Shown one piece after another: positions 50,629 to 60,004 of a stretch of DNA of 64,000 nt. Positions within the stretch are counted from its first letter, which is position 1, and the number at the start of each line of letters is the position of its first letter. Below the pieces are notes generated by a model. The model saw nothing but the letters and a program-made list of their open reading frames with translations. It was not told the origin of the DNA and ran no database searches. The translations under genes and the position numbers were made by a program. Origin of the DNA: Paeniglutamicibacter sp. Y32M11. Lineage in GTDB: Bacteria > Actinomycetota > Actinomycetes > Actinomycetales > Micrococcaceae. The stretch lies in the NCBI RefSeq assembly GCF_019285735.1, contig NZ_CP079107.1, positions 868,001 to 932,000 of the forward strand, written 5' to 3'.

Positions 50629-51255
50629 TCAAGAATCGCGGAGCCCGGGTTCCTTTCGAAGCCCCGTAAGCCCGTACCAGGCGAGGTTCACCACGTGAGC
50701 GGCAACCGTTCGCTTGTCCGGTACTCGTGCATCCAGCCACCACTGTGCCGTCATCGCCACCATACCCACGAGCATTTGAGCGTAGATGGAGCTGTCCTCC
50801 GCGCTAAATCCACGCTGCGTAAATTCGTCAGCAAGGATCTCCTCAACCTGTTCGGTGACCTTGGAGAGCAGCGTGGCATATGTCCCGCCCGGCTCGGACG
50901 GTGGGGCATCCCGGACCAGGATGCGGAACCCTGCGGTGTTGTCTTCGATGTAGGTCAGGATGGCGAGCGCCGCCTTTTCCAACAAAACGCGCGAAGTATC
51001 TTCGCCCGAGAGTGACTCGGTGATTCGGGCCAATAACTCCCGGTATTCGTTGGTCACCACTTCCATGTAGAGCGCTTCCTTGGAACCAAAGTGCTCATAA
51101 ACGATGGGCTTTGAGACACCCGCCGATCGCGCGATTTCCTCGATAGTTGTCCCATCTACGCCACGCGAAGAAAACAACTGACGAGAAATATCCATTAGCT
51201 GCAGCCGACGTTGGACTCCGGTCATGCGCGTGCGAGGTCGTGCGGTGGGGCTCAT
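50629..51255 (-). CDS. TetR family transcriptional regulator
   Basis: About 208 residues. The N-terminal HTH reads MDISRQLFSSRGVDGTTIEE and IARSAGVSKPIVYEHFGSKE (around residues 21-60), a clear TetR signature. The C-terminal ligand domain is not assignable. ATG 51255 is chosen as the start of the conserved region; ATG 51264 and ATG 51291 are alternatives and none has a clear ribosome site. It is convergent with the sugar transferase gene, separated by 66 bases, and its neighbour glmU suggests ordinary chromosomal context, so a link to the exopolysaccharide is doubtful. Confidence 0.9.
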   Translation of the reverse strand: MSPTARPRTRMTGVQRRLQLMDISRQLFSSRGVDGTTIEEIARSAGVSKPIVYEHFGSKEALYMEVVTNEYRELLARITESLSGEDTSRVLLEKAALAILTYIEDNTAGFRILVRDAPPSEPGGTYATLLSKVTEQVEEILADEFTQRGFSAEDSSIYAQMLVGMVAMTAQWWLDARVPDKRTVAAHVVNLAWYGLTGLRKEPGLRDS

Positions 51256-51408
51256 AGCCAACATACTAAGCACAAATGTGGGGTTAACCATGCTCTGTCA
51301 CCGCCGTATGAACGCAGAATGAACAGGTTGCCGCCCGTCAAGTCGCATCGATGCCCCGAGTCGTGGCAGAATAGTTCACTGTGCCGCTGAGGCGAGCTCA
51401 ACGCACAT

Positions 51409-51480
51409 TCCGCCCTGGTGTAATGGCAGCACCCCAGCCTTTGGAGCTGTGGAGTATAGGTTCGAATCCTATGGGCGGAA
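51409..51480 (+). tRNA. tRNA-Gln (anticodon TTG)
   Basis: A 72-base cloverleaf. Acceptor arms TCCGCCC (51409-51415) and GGGCGGA (51473-51479) with discriminator A. The anticodon loop CTTTGGA between CAGC and GCTG gives TTG, and GGTTCGAATCC is the T loop. The 3' CCA is not encoded. It sits between the tetR and glmU genes. Confidence 0.93.
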
Positions 51481-51576
51481 CGCAACACTCATCGATGTCC
51501 CGGAATTTTGCCGGGATAGAATGATGAGGCCTGGCCCGGCCGGTCCGGCTAGCCAAATGTACAGGGAGTACCAATC

Positions 51577-53049
51577 TTGAGCGTTCAAGCCAACGCACCA
51601 GCCGCTGTCATCGTTCTCGCCGCAGGTGCGGGAACCCGGATGAAATCGGCGAAACCCAAGATCTTGCACGAACTCGGCGGTCGTTCGATGGTCGGCCACG
51701 CGCTGGCCGCGGCCGAGGGACTGGCCCCGCAAACTCTTGTAGCAGTAGTCCGCTTCGAACGCGAACGCGTCGTTGAGCACCTCCTCCAGATCAAGCCGGA
51801 TCTTGTCATCGCCGACCAAGATGAAGTTCCAGGTACCGGAAGGGCTGTTCAGCAGGGCTTGGACCAGCTGAACCCCGCTCTTGAGGGAACCGTCGTGGTG
51901 ACCTACGGTGATGTGCCGCTGTTGACCACAGAGTTGCTCAACGAACTAGTTGCCACACATGACCGTGACGGCAATGCCGTCACGGTTCTCACCGCACTTC
52001 TTCAGGACGCCACCGGCTATGGTCGAATTCTGCGCGCCGAGGACGGAACCGTCACCGGAATCCGTGAGCACAAGGATGCGTCCGACGAAGAGCGTGCCAT
52101 CCGTGAAGTGAACTCAGGGATCTACGCGTTTGACGCTCAGGTATTGCGCTCGGCACTGGCCGAGGTCACTACCGACAACGCGCAGGGCGAAATGTACCTC
52201 ACCGACGTTCTGGGCATTGCCCGGTCCACCGGGGGGCGCGTCGCCGCGGTTGTCACCGAGGACGCGTGGCAGGTCGAAGGTGCAAACGACCGTGTCCAGC
52301 TTGCCGCACTTGGCAAGGAAATGAACCGTCGCATCTTGGAAAAGTGGATGCGCTCCGGAGTGAGCATCATTGATCCGGACAGCACCTGGATTGACGTTCA
52401 GGTGGCACTGTCCAACGACGTCACCATCAAGCCGGGAACGCAGCTTCACGGAACCACCGCCGTCGGCACCGACGCTGTCATCGGTCCAGATACCACACTG
52501 ACTAACACTCGGGTAGGTCGCGGTGCCAAGGTAGTCCGTTCGGACGTCACCGATTCAAGCATCGCCGAGGGTTCCTCCGTGGGCCCCTTCGCCTATCTTC
52601 GCCCGAAGACCATTCTTGGTCCGGACGCTAAGATTGGCGCCTTCTACGAGACCAAGAACATCGTTGTTGGCCGTGGTTCTAAGCTTTCACACCTCGGCTA
52701 CGCCGGTGACGCTGAGATTGGCGAATTCACCAATATCGGCTGTGGCAACATCACCGCTAACTATGACGGCGTCAACAAACACCGCACCGTCATCGGCTCG
52801 CATGTTCGCACCGCCTCCAACACCGTATTCGTTGCCCCAGTTAGCGTGGGCGACGGAGCATATACAGGTGCAGGTGCGATCGTACGCAAAAACGTTCCGG
52901 CAGGGGCGCTCGCCCTTACCGTGGCCCCGCAGCGCAATACGGAGGGCTGGACGATCACCAAGCGTCCGGGTTCCCCGGCTGCGGAAGCTGCTTTCAAGTC
53001 CGCACTTGATTCTGGCTTAGTCGCCGGATCAGCGGATCAGGCAAAGTAA
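51577..53049 (+). CDS. glmU: Bifunctional UDP-N-acetylglucosamine pyrophosphorylase / glucosamine-1-phosphate acetyltransferase
   Basis: GlmU, 490 residues. The N-terminal uridyltransferase starts AVIVLAAGAGTRMKSAKPKI, with GDVPLLT and the NSGIYAF segment. The C-terminal left-handed beta-helix acetyltransferase begins near residue 255 and includes VGPFAYLRPKTILGPDAKIG and GDAEIGEFTNIGCGNITANY, with GAYTGAGAIVRKNVPAGAL near the end. It makes UDP-GlcNAc for peptidoglycan and, here, possibly for the exopolysaccharide. The start is TTG 51577 with AGGGAG 10 bases upstream. It precedes prs by 47 bases. Confidence 0.96.
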   Translation: MSVQANAPAAVIVLAAGAGTRMKSAKPKILHELGGRSMVGHALAAAEGLAPQTLVAVVRFERERVVEHLLQIKPDLVIADQDEVPGTGRAVQQGLDQLNPALEGTVVVTYGDVPLLTTELLNELVATHDRDGNAVTVLTALLQDATGYGRILRAEDGTVTGIREHKDASDEERAIREVNSGIYAFDAQVLRSALAEVTTDNAQGEMYLTDVLGIARSTGGRVAAVVTEDAWQVEGANDRVQLAALGKEMNRRILEKWMRSGVSIIDPDSTWIDVQVALSNDVTIKPGTQLHGTTAVGTDAVIGPDTTLTNTRVGRGAKVVRSDVTDSSIAEGSSVGPFAYLRPKTILGPDAKIGAFYETKNIVVGRGSKLSHLGYAGDAEIGEFTNIGCGNITANYDGVNKHRTVIGSHVRTASNTVFVAPVSVGDGAYTGAGAIVRKNVPAGALALTVAPQRNTEGWTITKRPGSPAAEAAFKSALDSGLVAGSADQAK

Positions 53050-53096
53050 CCTACTACTTTATTTCCGATCCCCAGTCTGAGCGAGAAAGCGATCCC

Positions 53097-54077
53097 ATGA
53101 GCGAACTGACCTATACCGTCGATAAGAAGTTGGTACTGGCTTCCGGGCGTGCCCACCCCGAATTGGCCGAGGAGGTGGCAGCGGCCCTCGGGACCGAACT
53201 GCTTCCGATGAGTGCCTATGATTTCGCCAACGGTGAGATCTACGTGCGTTCCGGCGAATCGGTGCGAGGCAAGGATGTATTTGTCATCCAGGCTCACCCC
53301 GCGCCGCTGAACAACTGGTTGATGGAACAGCTGATCATGGTTGACTCCATGAAGCGCGCCTCGGCTCACCGCATCACGGTAGTGGCCCCGTTCTACCCCT
53401 ATGCACGTCAGGACAAGAAGGGCCGTGGACGCGAGCCGATCTCGGCTCGTTTGGTCGCCGACATGTTCAAGGCTGCCGGCGCCGATCGCATCATGAGCGT
53501 TGACCTGCACACCGCGCAGATTCAGGGCTTCTTCGATGGCCCCGTCGATCACCTCTTTGCCATCCCGTTGCTGGCTGACTACATCCGTGAAATCGTCGGC
53601 GACGATGCCGTCACCGTTGTTTCCCCGGATACCGGACGCGTTCGTGTTGCAGAGCAGTGGGCGGAACGCCTTGGCGGCGCGCCGCTGGCGTTTGTGCACA
53701 AGTCTCGTGACCTCACTGTTCCGAACCAGGCTGTCTCCAAGACGGTCGTTGGCCAGGTTGAGGGCCGCACCTGCGTATTGATCGATGACATGATCGACAC
53801 GGGCGGAACCATTGCCGGTGCTGTGAAGGTGCTGAAGGACGCAGGAGCCAAGGACGTGATCATCGCCGCGACGCACGCTGTGTTCTCGGACCCCGCAGCG
53901 CAGCGCCTGGCCGAATGTGGCGCCCGTGAGGTCGTGGTGACCAATACGTTGCCGATCCCGGAGTCCAAGCGCTTCGATTCCTTGACGGTTCTCTCCATCG
54001 CACCATTGTTGGCACGCGCCATCACCGAAGTCTTTGAAGATGGTTCTGTGACCAGCCTCTTTGACGGCGACGCCTAA
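53097..54077 (+). CDS. prs: Ribose-phosphate pyrophosphokinase
   Basis: PRPP synthetase, 326 residues, class I. ASGRAHPELAEEVAAALGTE is the N-terminal ATP region, the flexible loop contains APFYPYARQDKKGRGREPIS (residues about 98-117), the metal-binding DLHTAQIQGFF follows, and the PRPP loop is VLIDDMIDTGGTIAGAVK near residue 225. The start ATG 53097 is clear. The glmU-prs pair is conserved in actinobacteria. Confidence 0.97.
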   Translation: MSELTYTVDKKLVLASGRAHPELAEEVAAALGTELLPMSAYDFANGEIYVRSGESVRGKDVFVIQAHPAPLNNWLMEQLIMVDSMKRASAHRITVVAPFYPYARQDKKGRGREPISARLVADMFKAAGADRIMSVDLHTAQIQGFFDGPVDHLFAIPLLADYIREIVGDDAVTVVSPDTGRVRVAEQWAERLGGAPLAFVHKSRDLTVPNQAVSKTVVGQVEGRTCVLIDDMIDTGGTIAGAVKVLKDAGAKDVIIAATHAVFSDPAAQRLAECGAREVVVTNTLPIPESKRFDSLTVLSIAPLLARAITEVFEDGSVTSLFDGDA

Positions 54078-54205
54078 AGAGCGCTCTGGCAACGCCCCTG
54101 AGCGCAGGCCCTGCTGTTTCCACCTTGGAAGCGGTGGGGCCCTCGCCGTTAAACGGCACGAGTCTTGAGCGCAGCATCGAGAATTTCTCTCCTGTGCCCT
54201 CATAC

Positions 54206-54214
54206 TGCTAAAAT
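54206..54214 (+). promoter_or_regulatory. Extended -10 promoter element of rplY
   Basis: TGCTAAAAT is an extended -10 element in an otherwise G+C-rich gap. Transcription would start near 54221, about 15 bases before the leader hairpin. Confidence 0.45.
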
Positions 54215-54235
54215 ATTTACTTGTGCCCAGGCGAG

Positions 54236-54259
54236 GGAACCTCATGAAAATGAGGTTCC
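54236..54259 (+). promoter_or_regulatory. Leader hairpin upstream of rplY
   Basis: GGAACCTCAT (54236-54245) and ATGAGGTTCC (54250-54259) are perfect 10-base arms with a GAAA tetraloop, in a 301-base gap between prs and rplY. It has no T-run and lies 120 bases before the start codon. It may be an RNA element for autoregulation by L25, in the style of ribosomal-protein leaders; I have no reference structure to match it to. Confidence 0.45.
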
Positions 54260-54378
54260 GTTATCGACGAGGCTAGAAACGCACTACGCGTCCTTCTCCT
54301 GAGAGGGAATCGGATGATGTTGCTTCTAGGCCCGAGCGGGGCAGGAACCAATTAATCATCTTCCTCAAGGAGAACACC

Positions 54379-54954
54379 ATGAGCAACATCCTCACGCTTG
54401 ACGGCGAACTGCGCACCGACTTCGGCAAGGGCGCAGCCCGCCAGGCCCGCCGCGCCGGCAAGATCCCTGCAGTAATCTACGGTCACGGTACCGATCCGGT
54501 CCGCGTTCTGTTGCCGTTGGCTGCAACCACCCTTGCTGTTCGTGGTGCTAACGCACTGTTGAACATCTCGGTTGATGGCGAAGACACCATCACCTTGGTG
54601 AAGGACATCCAGCGCCACGCACTGCGCCAGACCGTTGATCACCTTGACCTCTTGATCGTCAAGAAGGGCGAGAAGGTTATCGTTGAGGTTTCCATCGTCG
54701 TCGAAGGTGCACTGCCTGCCGGTGCCGTTCTGTCCATGGACCACCCGTCGGTTTCCGTTGAGGCTGAAGCTGTGGCACTGCCGGAGCGCGTTATCGTCAA
54801 CATCGATGGCCTCACCCCGGGTACGCACATCCTTGCTTCGGATCTGATCCTGCCGGAGGGCACCGCCCTGGCCGTTGAAGCCAACACCGTTGTCGCCATG
54901 ATCGAAGCCGTTGCAACCGAGACCGAAGAAGAATCGGCAGCTTCCGCCGAGTAG
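54379..54954 (+). CDS. rplY: 50S ribosomal protein L25/general stress protein Ctc
   Basis: A 191-residue L25 with the long CTC-type C-terminal domain. LRTDFGKGAARQARRAGKIP and AVIYGHGTDPVRVLL form the 5S-RNA-binding N-terminal domain, and the C-terminal beta domain ends in an acidic tail (TETEEESAASAE). It binds 5S rRNA. ATG 54379 follows AAGGAG. Confidence 0.95.
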   Translation: MSNILTLDGELRTDFGKGAARQARRAGKIPAVIYGHGTDPVRVLLPLAATTLAVRGANALLNISVDGEDTITLVKDIQRHALRQTVDHLDLLIVKKGEKVIVEVSIVVEGALPAGAVLSMDHPSVSVEAEAVALPERVIVNIDGLTPGTHILASDLILPEGTALAVEANTVVAMIEAVATETEEESAASAE

Positions 54955-54975
54955 TCATTTGAATTTAGTTGTCGC

Positions 54976-55557
54976 ATGAGTAGCGATACCTGGCTTGTAG
55001 CCGGGCTCGGGAATCCCGGGCCCGGCTACGCGCATAACAGGCATAATGTGGGCCAAATGGTCTTGGATGAATTGTCTTCACGCGTGGGGGGCAAATTCAA
55101 ATCGCATAGTTCCCGCGCTCAGATCCTTGAAGGCCGCATGGGGATCGGCGGCCCCCGGCTCGTTCTCGCCAAGCCGATGACTTACATGAATCTCTCGGGT
55201 GGCCCGGTGGCCAACCTCGCGAAGTTTTTTGGCATCGATCCCGCACATGTCATTGCAGTGCACGACGAAATCGATATTGACTTCGACACCATCAAGCTCA
55301 AAATTGGTGGCGGCGAAGGTGGGCACAATGGCTTGCGCGATATTTCCAAGGCGCTGGGCACCAAAGACTACATTAGGGTCCGGGTTGGCGTTGGTCGGCC
55401 CCCTGGTCGTATGGACACCGCGGATTATGTCCTCAAGGACTTCTCCAAGGACGAAAAGAACGATCTTCCGTTCCTGATCGACACAGCGGCGGACGCCGTT
55501 GAAGCGATCATGAGCCTGGGACTTGACGCTGCGCAGCGCAAATTTCATATCGCCTGA
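54976..55557 (+). CDS. pth: Peptidyl-tRNA hydrolase
   Basis: Pth, 193 residues. It releases peptides from peptidyl-tRNA. GLGNPGPGYAHNRHNVGQMV holds the catalytic His and Asn, GPRLVLAKPMTYMNLSGGPV and VIAVHDEIDIDF follow, and GGGEGGHNGLRDI is the tRNA-binding loop. It lies 21 bases after rplY, in the standard rplY-pth pair. Confidence 0.97.
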   Translation: MSSDTWLVAGLGNPGPGYAHNRHNVGQMVLDELSSRVGGKFKSHSSRAQILEGRMGIGGPRLVLAKPMTYMNLSGGPVANLAKFFGIDPAHVIAVHDEIDIDFDTIKLKIGGGEGGHNGLRDISKALGTKDYIRVRVGVGRPPGRMDTADYVLKDFSKDEKNDLPFLIDTAADAVEAIMSLGLDAAQRKFHIA

Positions 55558-55944
55558 GCAATAAAGCGCAACAACCCGTTCAATTTTCACCGCACACCGG
55601 TGGATTACGGGCTTCGGCCGCGGAATCGGCGAATGAGTTTGTTGAAGATTTGAGCGGGTTCTAGAATGATCTAGTGCCTTTTGGCCCCAAACCAGGGGCT
55701 GGTAGTGGGCGGCCTCCGAGACTGGGCCACCCCCATCCCACTGCCAGCCTCTTTTTTTATGCCTTCGTTCAGTGGTATCCCGAATTGGTAAGGGTCGACT
55801 TATGTGCCCTGAACGCTCGAACGTGGGAGAATTAGCGAAGTAAATGATGCCGTAATCGTTTTGCGCTCCGGAAGCTGCAGTTCATGAATCCTCTGCAGCC
55901 CAAGCGGCGCAGCCGGCAAAGAACATCCTTTGGAGGAGCCCAAC
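55558..55944 (+). other. Gap between pth and sufS
   Basis: About 390 bases with no gene. It contains the pth terminator (55697-55760), and the sufS promoter and leader must lie in the last 180 bases; I see no clear promoter consensus. Confidence 0.5.
55697..55760 (+). terminator. Terminator after pth
   Basis: GGCTGGTAGTGGG (55697-55709) pairs with CCCACTGCCAGCC (55737-55749), one G-U, followed by seven consecutive T (55752-55758). A strong terminator. Confidence 0.88.
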
Positions 55945-57261
55945 GTGTCCAGTGCAACGACCACGATGCAAGACACCCTTCCCAACCCTCTGAATGACGT
56001 GGAGGTTGCGCGGTTACGGGCAGACTTCCCAATCCTGGGGCGCAGCATCAACGGTGCACCGCTGACCTATCTGGATTCCGGAGCCACTTCTCAGAAGCCG
56101 AGCTGCGTCTACGAGGCGGAACAGCACTTCTACGAAAACTTCAATGCCGCCGTACACCGCGGAGCCCATTCACTGGCCGTTGAGGCAACAGATATTTTCG
56201 AACAGGCGCGTACCGCGGTAGCCGAATTTATCGGTGCCAAAGACAACGAAGTCGTGTGGACCTCGAACGCCACCGAAGCACTAAACCTCATCACTTACTC
56301 CTTCGGAAATGCGAGTACAGGACTCGGGGGAGACGCCGCCAAGCGCTTCGCGCTCGGCGTTGGCGACGAAATCGTCGTCACCGAACTTGAGCACCACGCC
56401 AATCTAATCCCTTGGCAGCAGCTGGCCCAACGCACAGGCGCCACCCTGAAGTACATTCCGGTGGACGAATCAGGTGCACTGCGTATGGATCTGGCTGGCG
56501 ATATCATCACCCCGGCCACACGGATCCTCGCCTTCACTCACGTTTCGAACGTCCTAGGCACCGTGATCGATGTTGCTGCGCTGGTGGCACTGGCCCGCAA
56601 CGTTGGAGCATTGACGGTATTGGACGGCTGCCAGTCGGTGCCGCACCTTCCGGTTGATGTTAAATCCCTTGACGTGGACTTCATGGCGTTTTCCGGACAC
56701 AAGATGCTTGGCCCGACGGGGATCGGCGGACTCTACGGTCGTGCCGAACTTCTCGACGCGATGCCTCCGTTCCTCACCGGGGGATCCATGATTACCTCCG
56801 TGAGCATGGAGAGCGCACAGTTCCTTCCCTCGCCGATGCGTTTTGAGGCCGGGACGCAGCGCATCTCCCAGGCCCACGGGCTGGCCACGGCTGTTTCCTA
56901 TCTGCGTGAAGTGGGCATGGAGCGGATCGCAGGCTGGGAGGAATACCTGGGCGAGCGCATGCTCAAGGGACTCTCGTCCATCGATGGCGTCCGCGTTCTT
57001 GGCCCCGGCCTTGGCGCTGCACGCATTGGAACCGCACCCTTCATCATCGAAGGGGTGCACCCCCACGATGTGGGCCAGTTCCTCGACTCGCGCGGTGTAG
57101 CCGTTCGCGTGGGGCATCACTGCGCTCAACCGCTACACCGGGCACTGGGAGTGGTTTCCAGTACCCGAGCTAGCACCTATTTATACAACACCACCAGCGA
57201 CATCGATGCTCTGCTGAATGCAGTAGCTGACGTGCGCGGATACTTCGGAGTCGTCAAGTGA
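55945..57261 (+). CDS. sufS: Cysteine desulfurase
   Basis: SufS, 438 residues, PLP-dependent. It mobilises sulfur from cysteine for Fe-S clusters. The PLP lysine is in FMAFSGHKMLGPTGIGGLYG (near residue 250) and the active cysteine in VGHHCAQPLHRALG near residue 393. LDSGATSQKP and NAAVHRGAHSLA are family N-terminal motifs. GTG 55945 has GGAGG 7 to 8 bases upstream and is preferred over TTG 55930. It overlaps sufU by 4 bases. The other suf genes are not in the window. Confidence 0.95.
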   Translation: MSSATTTMQDTLPNPLNDVEVARLRADFPILGRSINGAPLTYLDSGATSQKPSCVYEAEQHFYENFNAAVHRGAHSLAVEATDIFEQARTAVAEFIGAKDNEVVWTSNATEALNLITYSFGNASTGLGGDAAKRFALGVGDEIVVTELEHHANLIPWQQLAQRTGATLKYIPVDESGALRMDLAGDIITPATRILAFTHVSNVLGTVIDVAALVALARNVGALTVLDGCQSVPHLPVDVKSLDVDFMAFSGHKMLGPTGIGGLYGRAELLDAMPPFLTGGSMITSVSMESAQFLPSPMRFEAGTQRISQAHGLATAVSYLREVGMERIAGWEEYLGERMLKGLSSIDGVRVLGPGLGAARIGTAPFIIEGVHPHDVGQFLDSRGVAVRVGHHCAQPLHRALGVVSSTRASTYLYNTTSDIDALLNAVADVRGYFGVVK

Positions 57262-57707
57262 GCGATCTGGACCAGCTGTACCAACAAATCATCTTGGACC
57301 ATGCCAAGGCCCGGCACGGTGCCGGACTGCTCGAGGCACCCGAGGGCATTGCCCACGGCGAATCGTTGCAGCACAACCCCGTCTGTGGTGACCACATCCA
57401 ATTGCGTCTCCAGCTTGATGGTGACGTCGTTAAGAACGTCTCCTGGGAGGGCGACGGCTGCTCGATCTCCATGGCTTCGGCCTCGGTGCTCAGCGAAATG
57501 GCAGAAGGTCTCGACCGCGAAGAATTCATGAGCATTCTGAACGAGTTCCGTGAACTAATGCGTTCGCGTGGAACCCGGGCCGGAGACGAAGAGGTCCTCG
57601 GGGACGGGGCAGCCTTCGCCGGTGTCTCTAAATTCCCGGCTCGAGTGAAGTGCGCGATGCTTTCCTGGGTTGCCGCGGAGGCAGCCCTGTTGCAGGCCCG
57701 CGCCTAG
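57258..57707 (+). CDS. sufU: SufU-type iron-sulfur assembly protein
   Basis: SufU, 149 residues, a Zn-binding partner that accepts sulfur from SufS. It has the three cysteines: HNPVCGDHIQLRL, EGDGCSISMASASVLSEM and PARVKCAMLSW, around residues 40, 66 and 130. GTG 57258 overlaps the sufS stop, so the enzyme and acceptor are coupled. Confidence 0.95.
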   Translation: MSDLDQLYQQIILDHAKARHGAGLLEAPEGIAHGESLQHNPVCGDHIQLRLQLDGDVVKNVSWEGDGCSISMASASVLSEMAEGLDREEFMSILNEFRELMRSRGTRAGDEEVLGDGAAFAGVSKFPARVKCAMLSWVAAEAALLQARA

Positions 57708-57729
57708 GCGCGTTGCACCACGGCAGTTC

Positions 57730-57778
57730 AAGAGCCGGGTTGCTTCACCCTGAGAGGTGAAGCAACCCGGCTCTTTTG
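57730..57778 (+). terminator. Perfect bidirectional terminator between sufU and nhaA
   Basis: AAGAGCCGGGTTGCTTCACC (57730-57749) and its exact complement (57756-57775) form a 20-base stem with a 6-base loop, ending in TTTT. It separates convergent sufU and nhaA. Confidence 0.9.
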
Positions 57779-57798
57779 TGCCGTTTTTCGCTGGAGCT

Positions 57799-59151
57799 TT
57801 AGGCGTTGTTCTCCGGGCGCTGGAAGATATCGGGGATATTGTCCCCGTTGTCATCTCGGGCAGCTTTCTCATTGATCAATCGGTAACGACGGTCTCGGGG
57901 GCGTAACCAAATCGTGCCGAGAACCGCAGCAATCAGGGAGCCCAGCAGAATGGCCACCTTGGCATGGTCATAATGTGGTGAGGCCAATCCGAATGACAGC
58001 TCGGAGACCAACAGCGAGACGGTGAAACCGATCCCGGCCAGGAATGTCACGCCGAGTAGGTCACCCCATTTGGTGTCCGGATCTAGATTGGCCTTAGACG
58101 ACCGAGTCACCAACCAAGTGGCTCCGAGAATGCCGATGGGCTTACCAAACACGAGCCCGATGACGACGCCCCAGAGTACCGGGTCGCTCAGCGCCGAGGC
58201 GAAGCCTTCGGCGCCACCCACGGCCACGCCAGCGGAGAAGAACGCAAAAATCGGAACGCAGAAACCGCTGGAGAGCGGACGGAAACGGTGTTCGAACTGT
58301 TCGGCCAGGCCCGGCTTGTCGATCTCATGCTTGTTCTTTCGCAGCACTGGGACGCAGAAACCCAGCACGACGCCCGCGATGGTGGAGTGGATGCCAGAGC
58401 CGAAGACTAGTGCCCAAGCGATGATGCCCAGGGGCAAAAGGATCAGCCAGGGGGCCCACAACTGGGCAGCAAAGAACTTGGGCCATTTGTGGGTGACGAA
58501 GGCAAAAATGGCAATGGGAATCATTGCCAACAGCAGATATGGTGGCCGCAGATCATCGGTGAAGACGAAGGCGATGATGACAATGGCAATGAGGTCATCC
58601 ACGACCGCGAGTGTCAGCAGGAAGATCCGCAGCGGGGAGGGAAGATTTGAACCGATGACCGCTAGAACTGCAACAGCGAAGGCAATGTCCGTGGCGGTGG
58701 GGATGGCCCAGCCGCGCAAGGTTTCCCCTCCGGTCGAGGCGTTCAGGGCAACAAATATCAGCGCTGGAACCAGGACGCCGCCGAAGGCCGCCGTCACCGG
58801 GACGATGGCACGTTTCATGTCGCGCAAATCGCCGGCGACAAACTCTTTTTTGAGCTCTAGGCCGACCAGAAAGAAGAACACCGCGAGTAACCCGTCGGCA
58901 GCCCAGTGGCCCAGCGAGAGATCAAGGTCGATGCCAAAGATGGCGAACCCGATGTGGAAGTCGCGTAGTGCGAAGTAGCTGTCGGCCGCGGGAGAGTTGG
59001 CCCAAATTAGCGCAATAACTGCGCCAATGATGAGGACTAGCCCGCCGACAGTTTCTTTGCGCAGAATTTCGCCGATGCGGAGCGATTCGGCATAACTGCC
59101 GGGGCCAAAAGCCGTCTTGGGCTTTGGTGTAGGTGTGGGAGCTTGGCTCAT
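57799..59151 (-). CDS. nhaA: Na+/H+ antiporter NhaA
   Basis: NhaA, 450 residues, with about twelve membrane helices and a polar C-terminal tail. The ion-binding region [20 protein letters not shown] and [17 protein letters not shown] carries the adjacent aspartates of the transport site. GRPP- and GKPIGI-type loops are present ([14 protein letters not shown]). It exports Na+ in exchange for protons at alkaline pH. ATG 59151 has only a weak ribosome site. Confidence 0.94.
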   Translation of the reverse strand: MSQAPTPTPKPKTAFGPGSYAESLRIGEILRKETVGGLVLIIGAVIALIWANSPAADSYFALRDFHIGFAIFGIDLDLSLGHWAADGLLAVFFFLVGLELKKEFVAGDLRDMKRAIVPVTAAFGGVLVPALIFVALNASTGGETLRGWAIPTATDIAFAVAVLAVIGSNLPSPLRIFLLTLAVVDDLIAIVIIAFVFTDDLRPPYLLLAMIPIAIFAFVTHKWPKFFAAQLWAPWLILLPLGIIAWALVFGSGIHSTIAGVVLGFCVPVLRKNKHEIDKPGLAEQFEHRFRPLSSGFCVPIFAFFSAGVAVGGAEGFASALSDPVLWGVVIGLVFGKPIGILGATWLVTRSSKANLDPDTKWGDLLGVTFLAGIGFTVSLLVSELSFGLASPHYDHAKVAILLGSLIAAVLGTIWLRPRDRRYRLINEKAARDDNGDNIPDIFQRPENNA

Positions 59152-59335
59152 GGGGAATCTTCGATTCTTTTGGGGACGCTAAAGTTATCGCCGACCAGAC
59201 TTCCCGGCACACCTGTTTCTACCCTAACGCCTTAACGTGTTCGGGTGCACATCCATTCGCGCAGATGAGCATCGACTCCGAGAACTATCGGGCCATCAAG
59301 GTGTGCCGAGTGCTGGTAAGAGTTCCCCGTCTAGC

Positions 59336-59596
59336 TCAGGCGATCCCATCTCCGTCGAAGACCAGATTCGAGTCAAGCTCGTCCACGGCGCTGGACACGG
59401 CTGCATCGCTGGTGGCGACGGCCTTCGGGAGGATGATTGCTTGGGCGCAGATGACGTTGGTGCCATCGAAGGTCACGGCGGGCCCACCATGGAGCACATA
59501 TCCCTCGGCGAGGGCGGTAGAGATGCGCTCACAGAAGCTGCTGTCATCGGGTCCGGTAATCAACCGGTAGGCCAGCAAGGTTTTTTCTTCGGACAT
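59336..59596 (-). CDS. DUF1737 domain-containing small protein
   Basis: An 86-residue protein. AYRLITGPDDSSFCERISTA and LAEGYVLHGGPAVTFDGTNV are the DUF1737 signature, a small alpha-beta domain of unknown function. ATG 59596 has AGGAG 6 bases upstream, which identifies this as the real start within a longer open frame. It appears to be monocistronic. Confidence 0.8.
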   Translation of the reverse strand: MSEEKTLLAYRLITGPDDSSFCERISTALAEGYVLHGGPAVTFDGTNVICAQAIILPKAVATSDAAVSSAVDELDSNLVFDGDGIA

Positions 59597-60004
59597 GGTG
59601 TCTCCTTTTTGATGGCACGGGGCTGGTCGGTACAAGTCCCGGCGCGTTCGTCTTGGCCGGGCTGCTAGGTAGCACGTCCAAGCCGAGCGCCGACACTGAG
59701 TACTTATTGTGAAACTAACACAACGTCCCGAACCGAACCGCACCAAAACCGGTGCCACTAAATAAACTCTGAAGAAACATTGCCTCTGTGTATCCGTCGG
59801 AGCCAACGTGAATGGTTGATGGGGGCATCGCGCTGCTGTGGACGTATTGACGCCCTTGCTCCCTTTACTGCCCGTATCGGATACACAAAAACGTGGGCAC
59901 CATCGTCGCTGGCGAAATCGCCGAAGACGGTGGTGCCCACGTTTTTGTGTCATGGAGACCTGTTGGCGGCCCACACAGGCACCGTCACCAGAGTCGGAAG
60001 GTTA
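59597..60004. other. Gap holding a long inverted repeat
   Basis: About 400 bases. The left part should carry the DUF1737 promoter, and the right part is the 68-base terminator at 59883-59950. No gene is supported. Confidence 0.5.
59883..59950. terminator. Long inverted repeat, probable bidirectional terminator
   Basis: Two 25-base arms (59883-59907 and 59926-59950) match with one mismatch (A-G, paired as G-U in RNA on one strand). The arms begin ACACAAAAACGTGGGCACC and end in GTTTTTGTGT, so both strands carry an A-run before and a T-run after. The loop contains GGCG-AAAT-CGCC. It closes the DUF2505 transcript on the - strand. Confidence 0.75.
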
